Part shown: positions 42,622-52,260 of the stretch, piece after piece
Position numbering within the stretch: the stretch's first letter is position 1
How the letters are laid out: every line of letters starts with the position of its first letter
NCBI GenBank assembly: GCA_019744815.1
Contig: JAIEUA010000008.1
Span: 186,001 to 250,000, forward strand
Direction of reading: 5' to 3'
From: Phycisphaerales bacterium
GTDB taxonomy: Bacteria; Planctomycetota; Phycisphaerae; Phycisphaerales; UBA1924
Length of the DNA stretch: 64,000 bases
The notes under the pieces: model-generated
What the model was told of the DNA's origin: nothing
What the model saw: the letters and a program-made list of their open reading frames with translations, nothing else
The model's database searches: none
Made by a program: the position numbers and the translations under genes

Positions 42622-42671
42622 CAGCATGGGCGCACGAAACGCTCGTGCGATACCAGGCGGTACGCGTCGAT

Positions 42672-42696
42672 GGCCCCACGCTCGCGCGTGGGGTTC
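42672..42696 (-). repeat. Repeat D, copy 1 (CCCCACGC palindrome)
   Basis: A 25-bp palindromic word, stem CCCCACGC / GCGTGGGG with a 4-nt centre, lying between the convergent hldE and S46 peptidase genes. Its other copy is at 50842-50866 in the opposite orientation, also between convergent genes, and may act as a bidirectional terminator. Confidence 0.7.
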
Positions 42697-42702
42697 GTGT
42701 CG

Positions 42703-44781
42703 CTAGCGGCGCAGCTCGCCGACGAGTTCCTTGGCGCCGTAGACCTTCTCGAGCGAGGTGATCAGCCCGCGGCTGTCGACCGCGACGGAGCGGGAGTTCA
42801 CCGGATCGAAGAACACATCGCCCGTCAGCGAGTAGACGTTGCCGTCGAAGATCAGGCCGACGACCTCGCCGGCTTTGTTCACCATCGGGCTGCCGGAGTT
42901 GCCGCCGATGATGTCGCAGTCGGCGATGAGGTTGAACGGGGTCTTGAGATCGAGCGACGCCTTGGCCTTGTTCCAGCTCTCGGGCAACTTGAAGTCGATC
43001 TGCTCGGAGCGCTCCGCGGCACGCTCGAACGCACCACCGAAGGTGGTGAACGCTGGGGTCTTGTCGCGTTCGACGCCCTTCACCGTACCCAAGCTCATGC
43101 GGAGCGTAAAGGTCGCGTCGGGGTAGACGCTCTCGCCGAACTTGGCGAAGCGGGCCGCGGCGAGCTTGGCGTACGAGGCCTTCTCGGCGGAGTCGACGGT
43201 GTCGTCGAATTGCTTGCGGAGCTCGCGCCAGCGCGGCTCGATGGCCTTGGCGATCGCGATCAGCGGGTCGTTGGACGCGTCGATTGCTTTCGTGCCGCCT
43301 TCCACCAGGGCCTTGCGGGCGGCGACGTCGAAGAGCTTCGTGCCGGCGATCGCCTCGGCCGCGCGGTCGCGGGGCGACTTGCCGTCGAGAGCTGCAACGA
43401 CGATCGGGTGATCGCCGCCCAGCCGCTCGGCGATCAGGCCGAGGCCGGAAGCGAGCTTCTCGATCTCGAGCTCGGGGTAAAGCGGCTCGGGCGAGTACAG
43501 ATTCAGGTAGACCGCGGGCAGACGAGAGTCGCCGTACTCGGTGAGGCGTTCGGACGAGGGCTTCGCGAGCTCGGTCCCGAGCTGAAGGATGGTGTGGGCC
43601 CGCGACATGAGCGCGCCCGAGCCGGCGAGAGCGTTGATCGTCTGACGCTCGACCTGGAAGGCACGGTGGGCGTTCTGGGCGTTGGTGATGGCTTCGAAGG
43701 CGCTGCCCCACTCGCGGGCCTTGTCGCTCTGCTCGATGAACGAGCGCAAGTCCGACTCGGCGGCGGCCTTGGTGGCCATGAGGCGAGGATCCTGCAGACC
43801 CTGCAACAGACCGGTGATCACCTTGCGGCCGTTGGCGACGCCGTGGATGTCGTCCTTGGCCATGTAATCGAACTTGGCGCCGCGTCCCGCGAAGCCCTGC
43901 AGGATGATCTCGGAACGCCGTGTGCGGTTGAGGCGCTCGGGAACCTCGACATCGCGAAGGAACTTGAGGTGGTCCGTGGTGTACAGACGCCTCGTGCGGC
44001 CGGGGTGGCCGAAGACGAAGACGCTCTCGCCGTCTACGGCGCCGTTGGCGCTCCACTTGAGGAAATGCTCGGCCTTCAGCGGCTTCCCGTTTTCGTAAAT
44101 GCGGAAGAACGAGCAGTCGAGATTGAAGCGGGGGAACTCGAAGTTGTCGGTGTCGCCGCCGAAGAAGGCGATGGCCTGCTCGGGGGCGAAGACGAGGCGA
44201 ACATCGGTGAAGGACTTGTAGCGGTAGAGGTGGTACTTGCCGCCCTGATAGAGCGTCACGACCTGGCTGGTGAGGCCGGTCTTTTCCTGCGAGGCCTTCT
44301 CGAGTTCGCTCATGGCCTTGCGGCGTGCGGCGCCCGCGTCGGCAGTGGACATGCCGGGCTTCTCACTGGCGCGGACCTTGTCGGTCACGTCCTCGATCTC
44401 CCACAGCACGCGGAGTTCGAGATCCGGGCACTTCAGTTCCTCGGCATGCGTACGGGCCAGAAAGCCCTTGGCCAGCAGGTCGTTTTCAGGGGTCGAGAGC
44501 TTGGCGATGGAGTCCGAGCCAACGTGGTGGTTGGTCATCACCAGGCCGTCGGCGGAGACGAGCGAGCCGGTGCCGCCGGTCTCGAAGCGGACGACCGAAC
44601 GCTGCATGTGGAGCAGCCATTCCTTGGAGGGCTCGAAGTTGTGCTTGGACTTGAGAACGGCGGCGGGTGGGCTGGTGAGGAGCCACATGCCCTCGTCGGC
44701 GCGGGCGGTGGAGCCGATGGATGCGGCTGAGCCGGCCGCCAGGACGAGAGCGACGCGAACAAATCGAGAGAGAGGATGCAT
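42703..44781 (-). CDS. S46 family serine dipeptidyl peptidase (DPP7/DPP11-like)
   Basis: A 692-residue exported peptidase. After a signal peptide (VALVLAAGSAASIGSTARA) the chymotrypsin-like domain shows the catalytic His in MTNHHV, the Asp in GGDTDNFEFPRF and the Ser in IGGNSGSPMVN, with an inserted helical domain between, as in DPP7, DPP11 and related enzymes. These release dipeptides from the N-terminus of peptides in the periplasm. The residue that separates DPP7 from DPP11 specificity cannot be judged here. AGGA precedes the ATG. It stands alone between hldE and the zinc-ribbon gene. Confidence 0.94.
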   Translation of the reverse strand: MHPLSRFVRVALVLAAGSAASIGSTARADEGMWLLTSPPAAVLKSKHNFEPSKEWLLHMQRSVVRFETGGTGSLVSADGLVMTNHHVGSDSIAKLSTPENDLLAKGFLARTHAEELKCPDLELRVLWEIEDVTDKVRASEKPGMSTADAGAARRKAMSELEKASQEKTGLTSQVVTLYQGGKYHLYRYKSFTDVRLVFAPEQAIAFFGGDTDNFEFPRFNLDCSFFRIYENGKPLKAEHFLKWSANGAVDGESVFVFGHPGRTRRLYTTDHLKFLRDVEVPERLNRTRRSEIILQGFAGRGAKFDYMAKDDIHGVANGRKVITGLLQGLQDPRLMATKAAAESDLRSFIEQSDKAREWGSAFEAITNAQNAHRAFQVERQTINALAGSGALMSRAHTILQLGTELAKPSSERLTEYGDSRLPAVYLNLYSPEPLYPELEIEKLASGLGLIAERLGGDHPIVVAALDGKSPRDRAAEAIAGTKLFDVAARKALVEGGTKAIDASNDPLIAIAKAIEPRWRELRKQFDDTVDSAEKASYAKLAAARFAKFGESVYPDATFTLRMSLGTVKGVERDKTPAFTTFGGAFERAAERSEQIDFKLPESWNKAKASLDLKTPFNLIADCDIIGGNSGSPMVNKAGEVVGLIFDGNVYSLTGDVFFDPVNSRSVAVDSRGLITSLEKVYGAKELVGELRR

Positions 44782-44904
44782 GGGTGATTCCTGTGAGAAT
44801 GTTGCTTCTGCAACGCCGAGGCAGCGACGGTGATCGTACCGGGTACGTCCATGTTCGATGCGGCGGATTTGGGGGAATTCCCCACCCGAGGCTCCGCCTT
44901 TGAC

Positions 44905-45819
44905 TCAAGGGGCCAACACGATTCCCAGAAGGATGTACGGCACCGCCATGCAACTGATCATGATGGGCAGGCTGGCGAAGAAGCAGTTGATCTTGTCGTC
45001 ATCGTCTACGACTCCGACGGTGGTCAGGGTGACAACGCCGCCGACGAGGACCAGCGGACGAATCCCGACTCGGACCAGGCCCGCGTCGTACGGGAAGCAC
45101 AACTCCGTGACCGCGAGGCCGACCGCGGTGATGGCGGCTGTCTGGCTGAGGGTGATGGGAATCGTCGTGTCGAGAAAGCCCATCAGAAACCCGACGATGA
45201 AGTAGCCGACCGTTCCGACCAGCCAGGCGATCGGGAGCGCGACGGCCCAGAAGGCGACACCTTGAGGGCCGTACCAGGCGCCGGCGAGAGCGAGCATGAT
45301 CGCCGAACCGATGATGAAGCCCGCGAGGGGTTTCTTGTAGGCCTCCCAAACGACCTGCTTCTCCATCCAATGGTCGTGTTCGTCACGCTCGATCACCTCG
45401 GGAGGCGCAATCGGATTCTTGGTGTTGCACTCGGGGCAGCGGATGGCGGTGATTCCTGAAAGGTCGTAACCGCACTTCTTGCAGGGCTTTCGAGTCTGAG
45501 CGCCGACGGGAGCGGGAGTCTGCGTGTTCGCGAGGCGTGCACCGCAGGAGACGCAGACGACGGCTCCGGGGCGGACTTCCTTGGAGCAGGCGGGGCAGTG
45601 GTCGAGCGTGGGCTGCTCCCAATCCGGCGCAAGATCGATCGGCTCCAACTCGGGAATGGACTCCGGGCTGGCATCTGCGGAAACCATCATCTCCGCAGGC
45701 TGTGGCGCTCGTGCTTGGCTCCGACTTTCGAAGCACTCCGAACACATGTAATGCCCCGCGGCATCCTTCACCCGCTTGCGATTGGAGCAGTCCACACCAC
45801 ACTTCACACAGGTCTTCAT
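44905..45819 (-). CDS. Zinc-ribbon membrane protein (multiple ribbons)
   Basis: A 304-residue protein with three cytoplasmic zinc-binding segments: CVKCGVDCSN...CSEC near the start, CPACSKEVRPGAVVCVSCG (about 73-92), and CKKCGYDLSG...CPECNTK (about 112-134). Then follow five or six hydrophobic segments (LAGFIIGSAIMLALAGAWYG, FWAVALPIAWLVGTVGYFIVGF and others). Ribbons plus membrane domain recall other planctomycete proteins in this window. AAGGGGT precedes the ATG. Function unknown. Confidence 0.78.
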   Translation of the reverse strand: MKTCVKCGVDCSNRKRVKDAAGHYMCSECFESRSQARAPQPAEMMVSADASPESIPELEPIDLAPDWEQPTLDHCPACSKEVRPGAVVCVSCGARLANTQTPAPVGAQTRKPCKKCGYDLSGITAIRCPECNTKNPIAPPEVIERDEHDHWMEKQVVWEAYKKPLAGFIIGSAIMLALAGAWYGPQGVAFWAVALPIAWLVGTVGYFIVGFLMGFLDTTIPITLSQTAAITAVGLAVTELCFPYDAGLVRVGIRPLVLVGGVVTLTTVGVVDDDDKINCFFASLPIMISCMAVPYILLGIVLAP

Positions 45820-45936
45820 GCCACACCCCTTGAAGCGTTACTTGACACGCGACTTGATGCGCGATCCAAAATTCGACCAACACGATACCAAATCAGGGGG
45901 TTGCTGCCAAGGGCCTCATCGGCGGTACCATCCGGC

Positions 45937-46836
45937 GTGGAACTTACGCCGCTGCGGTATTTCCGTGCGATCGCTCAAGCCGGGCACATGACTCGGGCTG
46001 CGGAGAAACTGGGGGTCACCCAGCCGGCGCTCTCGGCGATGCTGAAAAAGCTGGAACGGGAGGTCGGGACCGATCTCGTCGTCCGCACCGGCCGCGGCGT
46101 GGAACTGACTGAGGCCGGGCGAGTGTTCCTCACCCACGTCGACGACTCGGTCCGCTCGGCGGATCAGGCCGTGGCGAGCGTGCGACAGCTTCTGGGCCTG
46201 GAACGCGGCACGCTGCGGCTCGGCGGCGGCGCGACGGCGATCACGTACCTCTTGCCGCCGATCGTTTCGCAGCTCCGACGCAAGCATCCGGGGCTGCGGT
46301 TCTTTGTGCGCGAAGCCGGCTCGAGCGCGGTGGCGCAGAGCGTGCTCTCGGGCGAGCTCGACGTCGGCATCGTGACGCTGCCCATCACGCTTCCGGGGGC
46401 GGACGATCTGGTCCGTGTGCCGCTGGTCACCGATGAGTTCCGCCTGATCGTGCCCGCGAACCATCGGCTGCGCAAGAGCGACGCGTTCCGGTGGAAGGAC
46501 CTGCAGGGAGAGCCGGTGGTGGCCTTCGAGGCCGGGTCGGCGGTGCGGGAAGTGATCGATCGCGCGGCACGCGACAACGGCGTGACGCTCGACATTGTCA
46601 TGGAACTGCGGTCGATCGAATCGATCAAACAGATGGTGCAAGCCGGCATCGGCGTCGGCTTCGTGTCGCGGTTTGCGGTGTCGGAGCGCGAGGGGTTGGC
46701 GTGCCGAGACACGCGGCTGACGCGGCAGTTGGCGCTGGTCCGGCGACGCGATCGTGATCCGTCGCCCGCGGCGGCGGCGTTCGAGAAGGCCATCGCGGCG
46801 AGCGTGCCGCGGACGAGGACGAAGGAACGAGCGTGA
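45937..46836 (+). CDS. LysR-family transcriptional regulator
   Basis: A 299-residue LTTR. The winged helix-turn-helix is at residues 1-60 (LTPLRYFRAIAQAGHMTRAA, LGVTQPALSAMLKKLEREVG) and the effector domain from about 90. HTH wording is close to CysB/OxyR-type members, but the effector is unknown. The GTG at 45937 is five bases after a TACCAT hexamer (45926-45931), so a leaderless mRNA is likely, and it puts the HTH at the very N-terminus as in the family. Divergent from the zinc-ribbon gene and overlapping the acetyltransferase gene downstream, which it may control. Confidence 0.92.
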   Translation: MELTPLRYFRAIAQAGHMTRAAEKLGVTQPALSAMLKKLEREVGTDLVVRTGRGVELTEAGRVFLTHVDDSVRSADQAVASVRQLLGLERGTLRLGGGATAITYLLPPIVSQLRRKHPGLRFFVREAGSSAVAQSVLSGELDVGIVTLPITLPGADDLVRVPLVTDEFRLIVPANHRLRKSDAFRWKDLQGEPVVAFEAGSAVREVIDRAARDNGVTLDIVMELRSIESIKQMVQAGIGVGFVSRFAVSEREGLACRDTRLTRQLALVRRRDRDPSPAAAAFEKAIAASVPRTRTKERA

Positions 46837-47288
46837 GTAAGCAGGGCATCAACGCATCAGCCGTCACGATTCGAGCGGCGAAGGAATCGGACGCCGACGC
46901 GTTGGCCGATCTCTGCGGCCAGCTCGGCTATCCCACCGATCAGGCCACGATGGTCGCAAGGCTGCGCGAAGCGAGCGACGACCGCCACCGTGCGGTGATC
47001 GTGGCCGAGGTGAACGGCCGTGCCGTGGGATGTCTGGAACTCGCCGAGCAGTCTGCGTTCGAGAACGGCACATGGCCAGAGATTCGCGGGCTGGTGGTCG
47101 ATGCGAACTGCCGCAGCGGCGGGATCGGGGCGGCGCTGGTGGGGTTTGCGAAGCAGTGGTCCCGCGAGCGCGGGTTCAAGACCCTGCGTGTGCGCACCAA
47201 CGAGATCCGCACCCGCACGCACGCGTTCTACGAGCGCGAGGGGTTCACCAAGACCAAGTCGCAGCGGGTGTATGACATTGATCTCTAA
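46833..47288 (+). CDS. GNAT family N-acetyltransferase
   Basis: A 151-residue GNAT protein: VTIRAAKESDADALADLCGQ, the acetyl-CoA loop VVDANCRSGGIGAALVGFAKQ, and TRTHAFYEREGFTKTKSQRVY. Its GTG overlaps the LysR stop by 4 bp, so the two are co-transcribed and functionally linked. Substrate unknown. Followed directly by a partial composite repeat. Confidence 0.9.
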   Translation: MSKQGINASAVTIRAAKESDADALADLCGQLGYPTDQATMVARLREASDDRHRAVIVAEVNGRAVGCLELAEQSAFENGTWPEIRGLVVDANCRSGGIGAALVGFAKQWSRERGFKTLRVRTNEIRTRTHAFYEREGFTKTKSQRVYDIDL

Positions 47289-47296
47289 GTGACAGT

Positions 47297-47446
47297 GGGA
47301 CCGGCCTCCGGCCGGTCTTCCTGTGTGCGTGTGGTCTTGGAATGCATGGGTTTCAGTCCAGCAACCAAGAAGACCGGCCGGAGGCCGGTCTTACTGGTGC
47401 ATCGAACTGTTGCGATGGTCGGCGGGGCCTGGAAGGCCCCGCCCCC
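47297..47446. repeat. Partial composite repeat A>...<A<B
   Basis: Repeat A (47297-47317), a 54-bp spacer, inverted repeat A (47372-47392, slightly changed end) and inverted repeat B (47423-47446). The left repeat B is missing; the preceding gene ends 8 bp before the first repeat A. It lies between convergent genes. Confidence 0.85.
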
Positions 47447-47459
47447 GATTCAGCGCGAC

Positions 47460-49535
47460 CTATCGCTTCATGCCGAGCTGATCGAGGAACGAATCCAGCT
47501 TCGGCTCGCGACCGAGGTAGTCCTTGATCAGGTCCATCGCGTCGTGGGTGCCGCCTTGGGAGATGATCTTGGTGCGGTAGTACATGCCCGCCTCGGGGTT
47601 GAGCATGCCCAGTTCCTTGAAGCGGACGAACATGTCGCTCGCGAAGACCTTGGACCACATGTACGAGTAGTAGCCGGCGGTGTATCCCATAAGGTGCCCG
47701 AAGGACGCCTGGTAGAACGTGCCCGTGGGCTGGAAGTCGTACGTCGTGACCTGGTTGTAGAGCGCGTTGGCGACGGCGGTGGTGTCGACGGCGCCGTCGG
47801 CGGTCGACTCGAACGCGAGATCGGTCAGGCCGTAGTAGAACTGGTTCTCGGTGTCGATGCCGCTGCCGAGGTTCTTCGCCGCGGCCATGCCATCAAGCAA
47901 CGCCTTGGGGAGCGGCTCACCGGTCTTGTAGTGCTTGGCGAAGGTCGCGAGCACGTCGGCGTCCCAGACCCAGTTCTCGAACATCTGCGACGGGGCCTCG
48001 ACGAAGTCAAGCTCGGTGTTGGTGCCGCTGAAGCGGTTGTAGCGCGCGGTGCTCACGATCGTGTGCAGGCAGTGGCCGAACTCGTGGAAGAAGGTCTCGA
48101 CCTCTTCGTGCGTGAGCAGGCTCGGGGCTTCGGCGGTCGGCTTGGTGAAGTTGCAGACCAATGCCGCGAGCGGCTGGGTGACCTTGCCGTCGGACCAGAC
48201 TTTGTGATTCACCAAAGACCACTGGGCGGCGTGGCCGTACTTGTTGGGGCGCGGGAAGAGGTCGAGGTAGAACTCGCCGATCTTCGGGGCTTTGCCTCCG
48301 TTCGCCGCGGCCTGGGACTTGTCGTGGACCTCGTAGAACTTCACGTCCGGATGCCAAAGCGGGCGTTCTGCGGTACCGGCCTTGCTGGTCACCTCGCGGT
48401 ATTCGAGGCCGTAGAGCGACTGCGTGACGCCGAACAGGCCCTCGACGATCTTTTCGAGCGGGAAGTACTGCTGCACCTTCTCGCCGTCAACGGCGTACTT
48501 GGACTTCATCAGCTCGTTGCGGATGTAGGTGAAGTCCCAGGGCGCGAGGGCAGCGTTGGCGTCGCCAGTGATCGCTCGCTTGTGAGCGGTGAATTCGGCC
48601 ATGTCGGCCGCGGCCTTCTTTCGTACCAGCGGGCGCAGCTCGGCGTAGAACTTCTTCACCGTTTCGTAGTTCTTCGCCATCCGCGTTTCGATCAGGTAGT
48701 CCGCGCAATTGGCGTAGCCGAGCAGATTGGCTTCCTCGGCGCGGAGCTTGATGGCTTTCTCCAGCGTCTGGATGTTCTTGGTCCCGCCGCGGCGTTTGTA
48801 GGCCATCCACATCTTCTGGCGTGTGGTCTCAAGCGTGGCGGACTCGATGATCGGGTTGTAGGTGGGATAGGTGAGATCGGCGAGGTACACGCCGTGGTTC
48901 TGCGGCAGGGTCTTGAGCAGCGCCTCGGACACGCCCTTGAGCTCATCCTTGGTCAGCGGCACCACCGTCTGGTCCTCGGCGATGGTCTTGTTGAACTCAA
49001 TGCCGAGGCGGTTGATCTCTTTCTGCACTTCTGTGAGGCGGGCCCGCTTGTCGGCGGGCAGATCCATGCCGGCACGCTTGTAGTCGCGGAGGATGAACTC
49101 CAGTAGCCGCTTCTTCTCACCCGTGAGCGCCGCGACCTCGCTCGCACGCGTGGCCGCGTAGTCCTTGACGGCCTTGTACAGGTCCTCTCGCTTGCCGAGG
49201 TCGGTCAGGTAGTTCCCCCATTTCTCTTCCGCGGCCTGCGACGCATCACGCACCGCTGCATCGGGGTGAACGTTGCTCAAGAACACCAACATGCTGGTGT
49301 CGGTCTCGAAGGTGGCCAGCAGGTCGTCGATCGCGCCGATCGTGTTGTCGAAGGTGCGCTCGGCGGAGGGGATCGCCACGATCTTGGCGACCGCGGCGTT
49401 GGCCTTGGCGATCGCCGCATCGATGGTGAGCGAGGGTGTCGCGGTGACCAGCGTTGGGGCTTCCGCAGCATGCACCTTTGGGGCAACCCCAATCGATCCG
49501 GCGACAACCACGATCGCGAGCAGGATGTTCTTCAT
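47460..49535 (-). CDS. M3 family zinc metallopeptidase (oligopeptidase)
   Basis: A 691-residue exported peptidase: signal peptide (LLAIVVVAGSIGVAPKVHAAE), long helical N-terminal half, and the zinc site FFHEFGHCLH (HExxH plus the following Glu about 25 residues on, in TELDFVEAPSQMFE). The overall pattern matches peptidyl-dipeptidase/oligopeptidase A types, which cut short peptides. Secretion signals are unusual in this mostly cytosolic family but common in planctomycete members. TACGCT (49542-49547), six bases before the ATG, points to leaderless transcription. Composite repeats lie on both sides. Confidence 0.94.
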   Translation of the reverse strand: MKNILLAIVVVAGSIGVAPKVHAAEAPTLVTATPSLTIDAAIAKANAAVAKIVAIPSAERTFDNTIGAIDDLLATFETDTSMLVFLSNVHPDAAVRDASQAAEEKWGNYLTDLGKREDLYKAVKDYAATRASEVAALTGEKKRLLEFILRDYKRAGMDLPADKRARLTEVQKEINRLGIEFNKTIAEDQTVVPLTKDELKGVSEALLKTLPQNHGVYLADLTYPTYNPIIESATLETTRQKMWMAYKRRGGTKNIQTLEKAIKLRAEEANLLGYANCADYLIETRMAKNYETVKKFYAELRPLVRKKAAADMAEFTAHKRAITGDANAALAPWDFTYIRNELMKSKYAVDGEKVQQYFPLEKIVEGLFGVTQSLYGLEYREVTSKAGTAERPLWHPDVKFYEVHDKSQAAANGGKAPKIGEFYLDLFPRPNKYGHAAQWSLVNHKVWSDGKVTQPLAALVCNFTKPTAEAPSLLTHEEVETFFHEFGHCLHTIVSTARYNRFSGTNTELDFVEAPSQMFENWVWDADVLATFAKHYKTGEPLPKALLDGMAAAKNLGSGIDTENQFYYGLTDLAFESTADGAVDTTAVANALYNQVTTYDFQPTGTFYQASFGHLMGYTAGYYSYMWSKVFASDMFVRFKELGMLNPEAGMYYRTKIISQGGTHDAMDLIKDYLGREPKLDSFLDQLGMKR

Positions 49536-49592
49536 GCGCTCAGCGTAGCAGACGGGCGATGCGGTTCCTCGGTGGACACACCCCCTGAGAAC

Positions 49593-49765
49593 GGGGGCGG
49601 GGCCTTTCAGGCCCCGCGAGTATCTTCACTGGTACCGGCGTCCGTCCGGTCTTTTGGCGTTGAACTCTGCCGAGGCTCCTTGAGCTCGAAACGCACACCG
49701 GAAAGACCGGCCGGAGGCCGGTCCCACCGGTGCGGAGTCGCCGGAGCCTGAAAGGCCCCGCCCCC
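49593..49765. repeat. Composite palindromic repeat B>A>...<A<B, copy 2
   Basis: Repeat B (49593-49617), a degenerate repeat A (49631-49651), a 53-bp spacer, inverted repeat A (49705-49725) and inverted repeat B (49742-49765). Same order and nearly the same length (173 bp) as copy 1 at 6631-6801, but the spacers differ in sequence. It ends 31 bp before the next start codon. Confidence 0.85.
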
Positions 49766-49796
49766 GTCTCTTGGTCGCGTGCCTTAGACTCGCTTC

Positions 49797-50840
49797 ATGC
49801 GAGCCGTTGTCGTCACCAAGCAGGGCAACCCCGTCACACCCAACATCCGCTTCCAGACCGATTGGCCGGAGCTGCCCGCACCCGCGGCGGGCTGGGTCAT
49901 CGTCAAGGTCCTTGCCTCCGCGTTCAACCACATGGACCTCTGGGTCGGGCGCGGCATCAACGGCGTGAACCTCACCTACCCGCGGGTGTCCGGCTGCGAT
50001 TCCTGCGGCGTCGTTGTCGCGGTCGGGCCCGGCGTCGACGAGAAGTGGATCAACAAACGCGTGATCGTGAACGCGGCCATGCGCTTGCCCGAGCCCTCCC
50101 GCCCCGGCGACCCACCCGGCTCGACGCTCGCGCCCAACTACGAACTCATCGGCGAGCACCACAACGGCATGTTCGCCGAGCGATTCACGATTCCCGCGGC
50201 CAATCTGGCAGAGGTTCCCGAGTCGGTAGATCCCGCGATTGCCGCCGCGTTCGGGCTTTGCGCGCTCACCGCGTACTCGATGATGGTCACCAAGGCCGCG
50301 CTGCGCCCGGGTCAGAGCGTGCTCATCACCGGCATCGGCGGCGGCGTCGCGACCAGCGCGCTGGCGATCGCCAAGCACTACGGCTGTCCGACCGCCGTCA
50401 CCAGCCGCCATCAGTGGAAGCTGGAGAAGGCCAAAGCACTCGGCGCGGACCTCTGCGTGCTCGATGGCGGGCAGGACTGGAGCAAGGAAGTGCGTGCCTG
50501 GACCCAGAAGCGCGGCGTTGACCTCGCGGTGGACTCCTCCGGCAAAGCCACACATCTCAACTGCATCAAGTCCCTCGCCCGCGGCGGGTGCTACGCCACC
50601 CCCGGCTGCACCAGCGGCCCGGACGCGACCACCGATCTCGCCCGCATCTTCTGGAACCAGCTCCGCCTGCTCGGCTCGACCATGGGCAGCAACGACGAGT
50701 TCAAGGAAGTGGCGGCGCTGTTCCGCGCGGGCTCGCTCAAGCCGGTCGTGGACAAGGTCTTCAAGGCCGAGCAAGCGAGCGAGGCGTACGCAAGGCTCGA
50801 GGCCGGGGAACAGTTCGGCAAGATCGTGCTGACGTGGTGA
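49797..50840 (+). CDS. Zinc-type alcohol dehydrogenase / quinone reductase family protein
   Basis: A 347-residue medium-chain dehydrogenase/reductase. The GroES-like N-terminal domain has FNHMDLWVGRGINGV and SGCDSCGVVVAVG; the Rossmann domain has VLITGIGGGVATSALAIAKH and the C-terminal LEAGEQFGKIVLTW. The Cys and His zinc ligands of classical alcohol dehydrogenases are only partly present, so it may be a zinc-free quinone/enoyl reductase type. TAGACT (49785-49790), six bases before the ATG, predicts a leaderless mRNA. Confidence 0.9.
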   Translation: MRAVVVTKQGNPVTPNIRFQTDWPELPAPAAGWVIVKVLASAFNHMDLWVGRGINGVNLTYPRVSGCDSCGVVVAVGPGVDEKWINKRVIVNAAMRLPEPSRPGDPPGSTLAPNYELIGEHHNGMFAERFTIPAANLAEVPESVDPAIAAAFGLCALTAYSMMVTKAALRPGQSVLITGIGGGVATSALAIAKHYGCPTAVTSRHQWKLEKAKALGADLCVLDGGQDWSKEVRAWTQKRGVDLAVDSSGKATHLNCIKSLARGGCYATPGCTSGPDATTDLARIFWNQLRLLGSTMGSNDEFKEVAALFRAGSLKPVVDKVFKAEQASEAYARLEAGEQFGKIVLTW

Positions 50841-50841
50841 C

Positions 50842-50911
50842 GAACCCCACGCGCCAGCGTGGGGCCGCGGTTGCGTCCATTAGGCGAATGACCTCTCGCT
50901 TACGCGAGAGG
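50842..50911. terminator. Two hairpins between convergent genes (repeat D copy 2 and a CTCTCGC hairpin)
   Basis: The first hairpin is repeat D (50842-50866; stem CCCCACGC / GCGTGGGG). The second is CCTCTCGC / GCGAGAGG with a TTAC loop (50892-50911). They fill the space between the dehydrogenase and the convergent transporter pseudogene and probably end transcription from both sides, although neither has a long T-tract. Confidence 0.6.
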
Positions 50912-50913
50912 CT

Positions 50914-52260
50914 CTACGGAATGTCGGCCCCCCTCGTCTCGCGCTTCTTGAGGCTGCCGCCGAGCGAGACACCGATCCCAGCGAAGGCGATGCAGAGCGT
51001 GCTGAACGCGATCACGCTCGTGATCATCCCGTATCGAGTCACGAGGGTCTCACTCCAGCCGCCGACGGCGTCTCCGAAGCGATAGACAAACGTGTCGATG
51101 AGGTTCTTCGACTTGTAGCGTTCCTGGGGCGTGACGACGGTGTAGAGCACCTCGCGGGCGGGGCGGTCGATGGCGTAATGAATTCCGCGTCGAGCGACCT
51201 GAACCGGGATCAGCATCGCGACGGTCGGCGAGAAGTAGAGCGCGAGCAGAGAGGCGAGAGTGGTGAGCGGCGTGAGCGCGAGTGCCGCCGAGACACCCAG
51301 GAAACGGAGGATGCGTCCGGCGATGAAGAGTTGCAGGACAGCCGTCACGATATTGGCGTACAGGTCGATCGTGCCGCTGACCTGGGTTCGGCTGGCGCGG
51401 GCGGCGTCGGCAGCGAGCGACTGGAACTCGGCTTTCAGAATCGCCTGCTGCTGCATCCAGACGAGCGTGCCGGTGACGGAATAGAGCAAGACTTAGAACG
51501 CGAGGCGTCCGAGGTAGTTGGAGGTAAGTGCGAGGCGGAGGCCTTCGATGGCGTCGGTGATGGAGCCGCCGGGGGTACGGTGGGCCTTGCCGGCGTGGGT
51601 GGGGAGGCTGCGGAGCATGAATGCGGCGCAGACGCCGGAGAGGGCGAGCAGGCCCGCGCTGGCGAAGACGAGGGTGCTGGCGTCGATCTGCTTGCCGTAC
51701 GTCGAGACCGTCCACGATCCGGCGATGTTGCCGGCGGTGAGACCGATGCCGATGGCTGGGAAAACGGCCTTGGCGCGGTCGGCGGAAAAGATGTCGGTGA
51801 CGGTGGACCAGAAGATGGAGAGGCTGAGCAGGTTGAAGACGCTGACGGCGATGAAGAACGTTGAATCGAGCGCCTTGGCGGATTCGGACGTGTGCAGCTT
51901 GAACCACACCGCGAGGCCGATGGCACCGAGAACCCAGACGGCGTGCGCGAGGAGCACGAAGCGTCGCCAGGAGAGGCGTGAGACGAGCACGCCGACGATG
52001 ACGCTCGCCCCGAGCATGGCGACGAGCGTGCCGGTGAGGAGCGAGGCGACCCATTCCTTTTCGTGTCCGGCGGAGACCGCGTCGCGCAGCGGCTTGGCGA
52101 GGGAGTAGCCACAGAACAGACAGAACGCGCACACGATCGCTGTCAGCACCAGCGGCAGCTCGCTGGGTCGAGCGCCGGTGAGGCGGGAGAGCAGACGCAC
52201 CGGTGCCGAGGCGTGGCGTTCGACCAGCGAAACGTCCGGCGTGGGCTGCTCGCTCGACAT
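50914..52260 (-). pseudogene. NTP/NDP exchange-type MFS transporter, interrupted by TAA
   Basis: One reading frame of 448 codons with a single in-frame TAA at 51493-51495. The first part (from ATG 52260, with AAGGAGA upstream) gives 255 residues: LLSRLTGARPSEL, CAFCLFCGYSLAKPLRDAV and five or six membrane helices, ending NYLGRLAF. The same frame continues after the stop with VLLYSVTGTLVWMQQQAI and the remaining helices to TGA at 50914. The family resembles ATP/ADP translocase-like MFS proteins (YxLxKPLRD motif). Neither half alone would make a full transporter. It is either a recent nonsense mutation, a sequence error, or a readthrough case. Confidence 0.8.

Noticed and set aside
15754..51495. 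TAA reassigned as a sense codon
   Set aside because: Several intact genes here end in TAA (peroxiredoxin, lpxK, the acetyltransferase at 46833), so TAA works as a normal stop.
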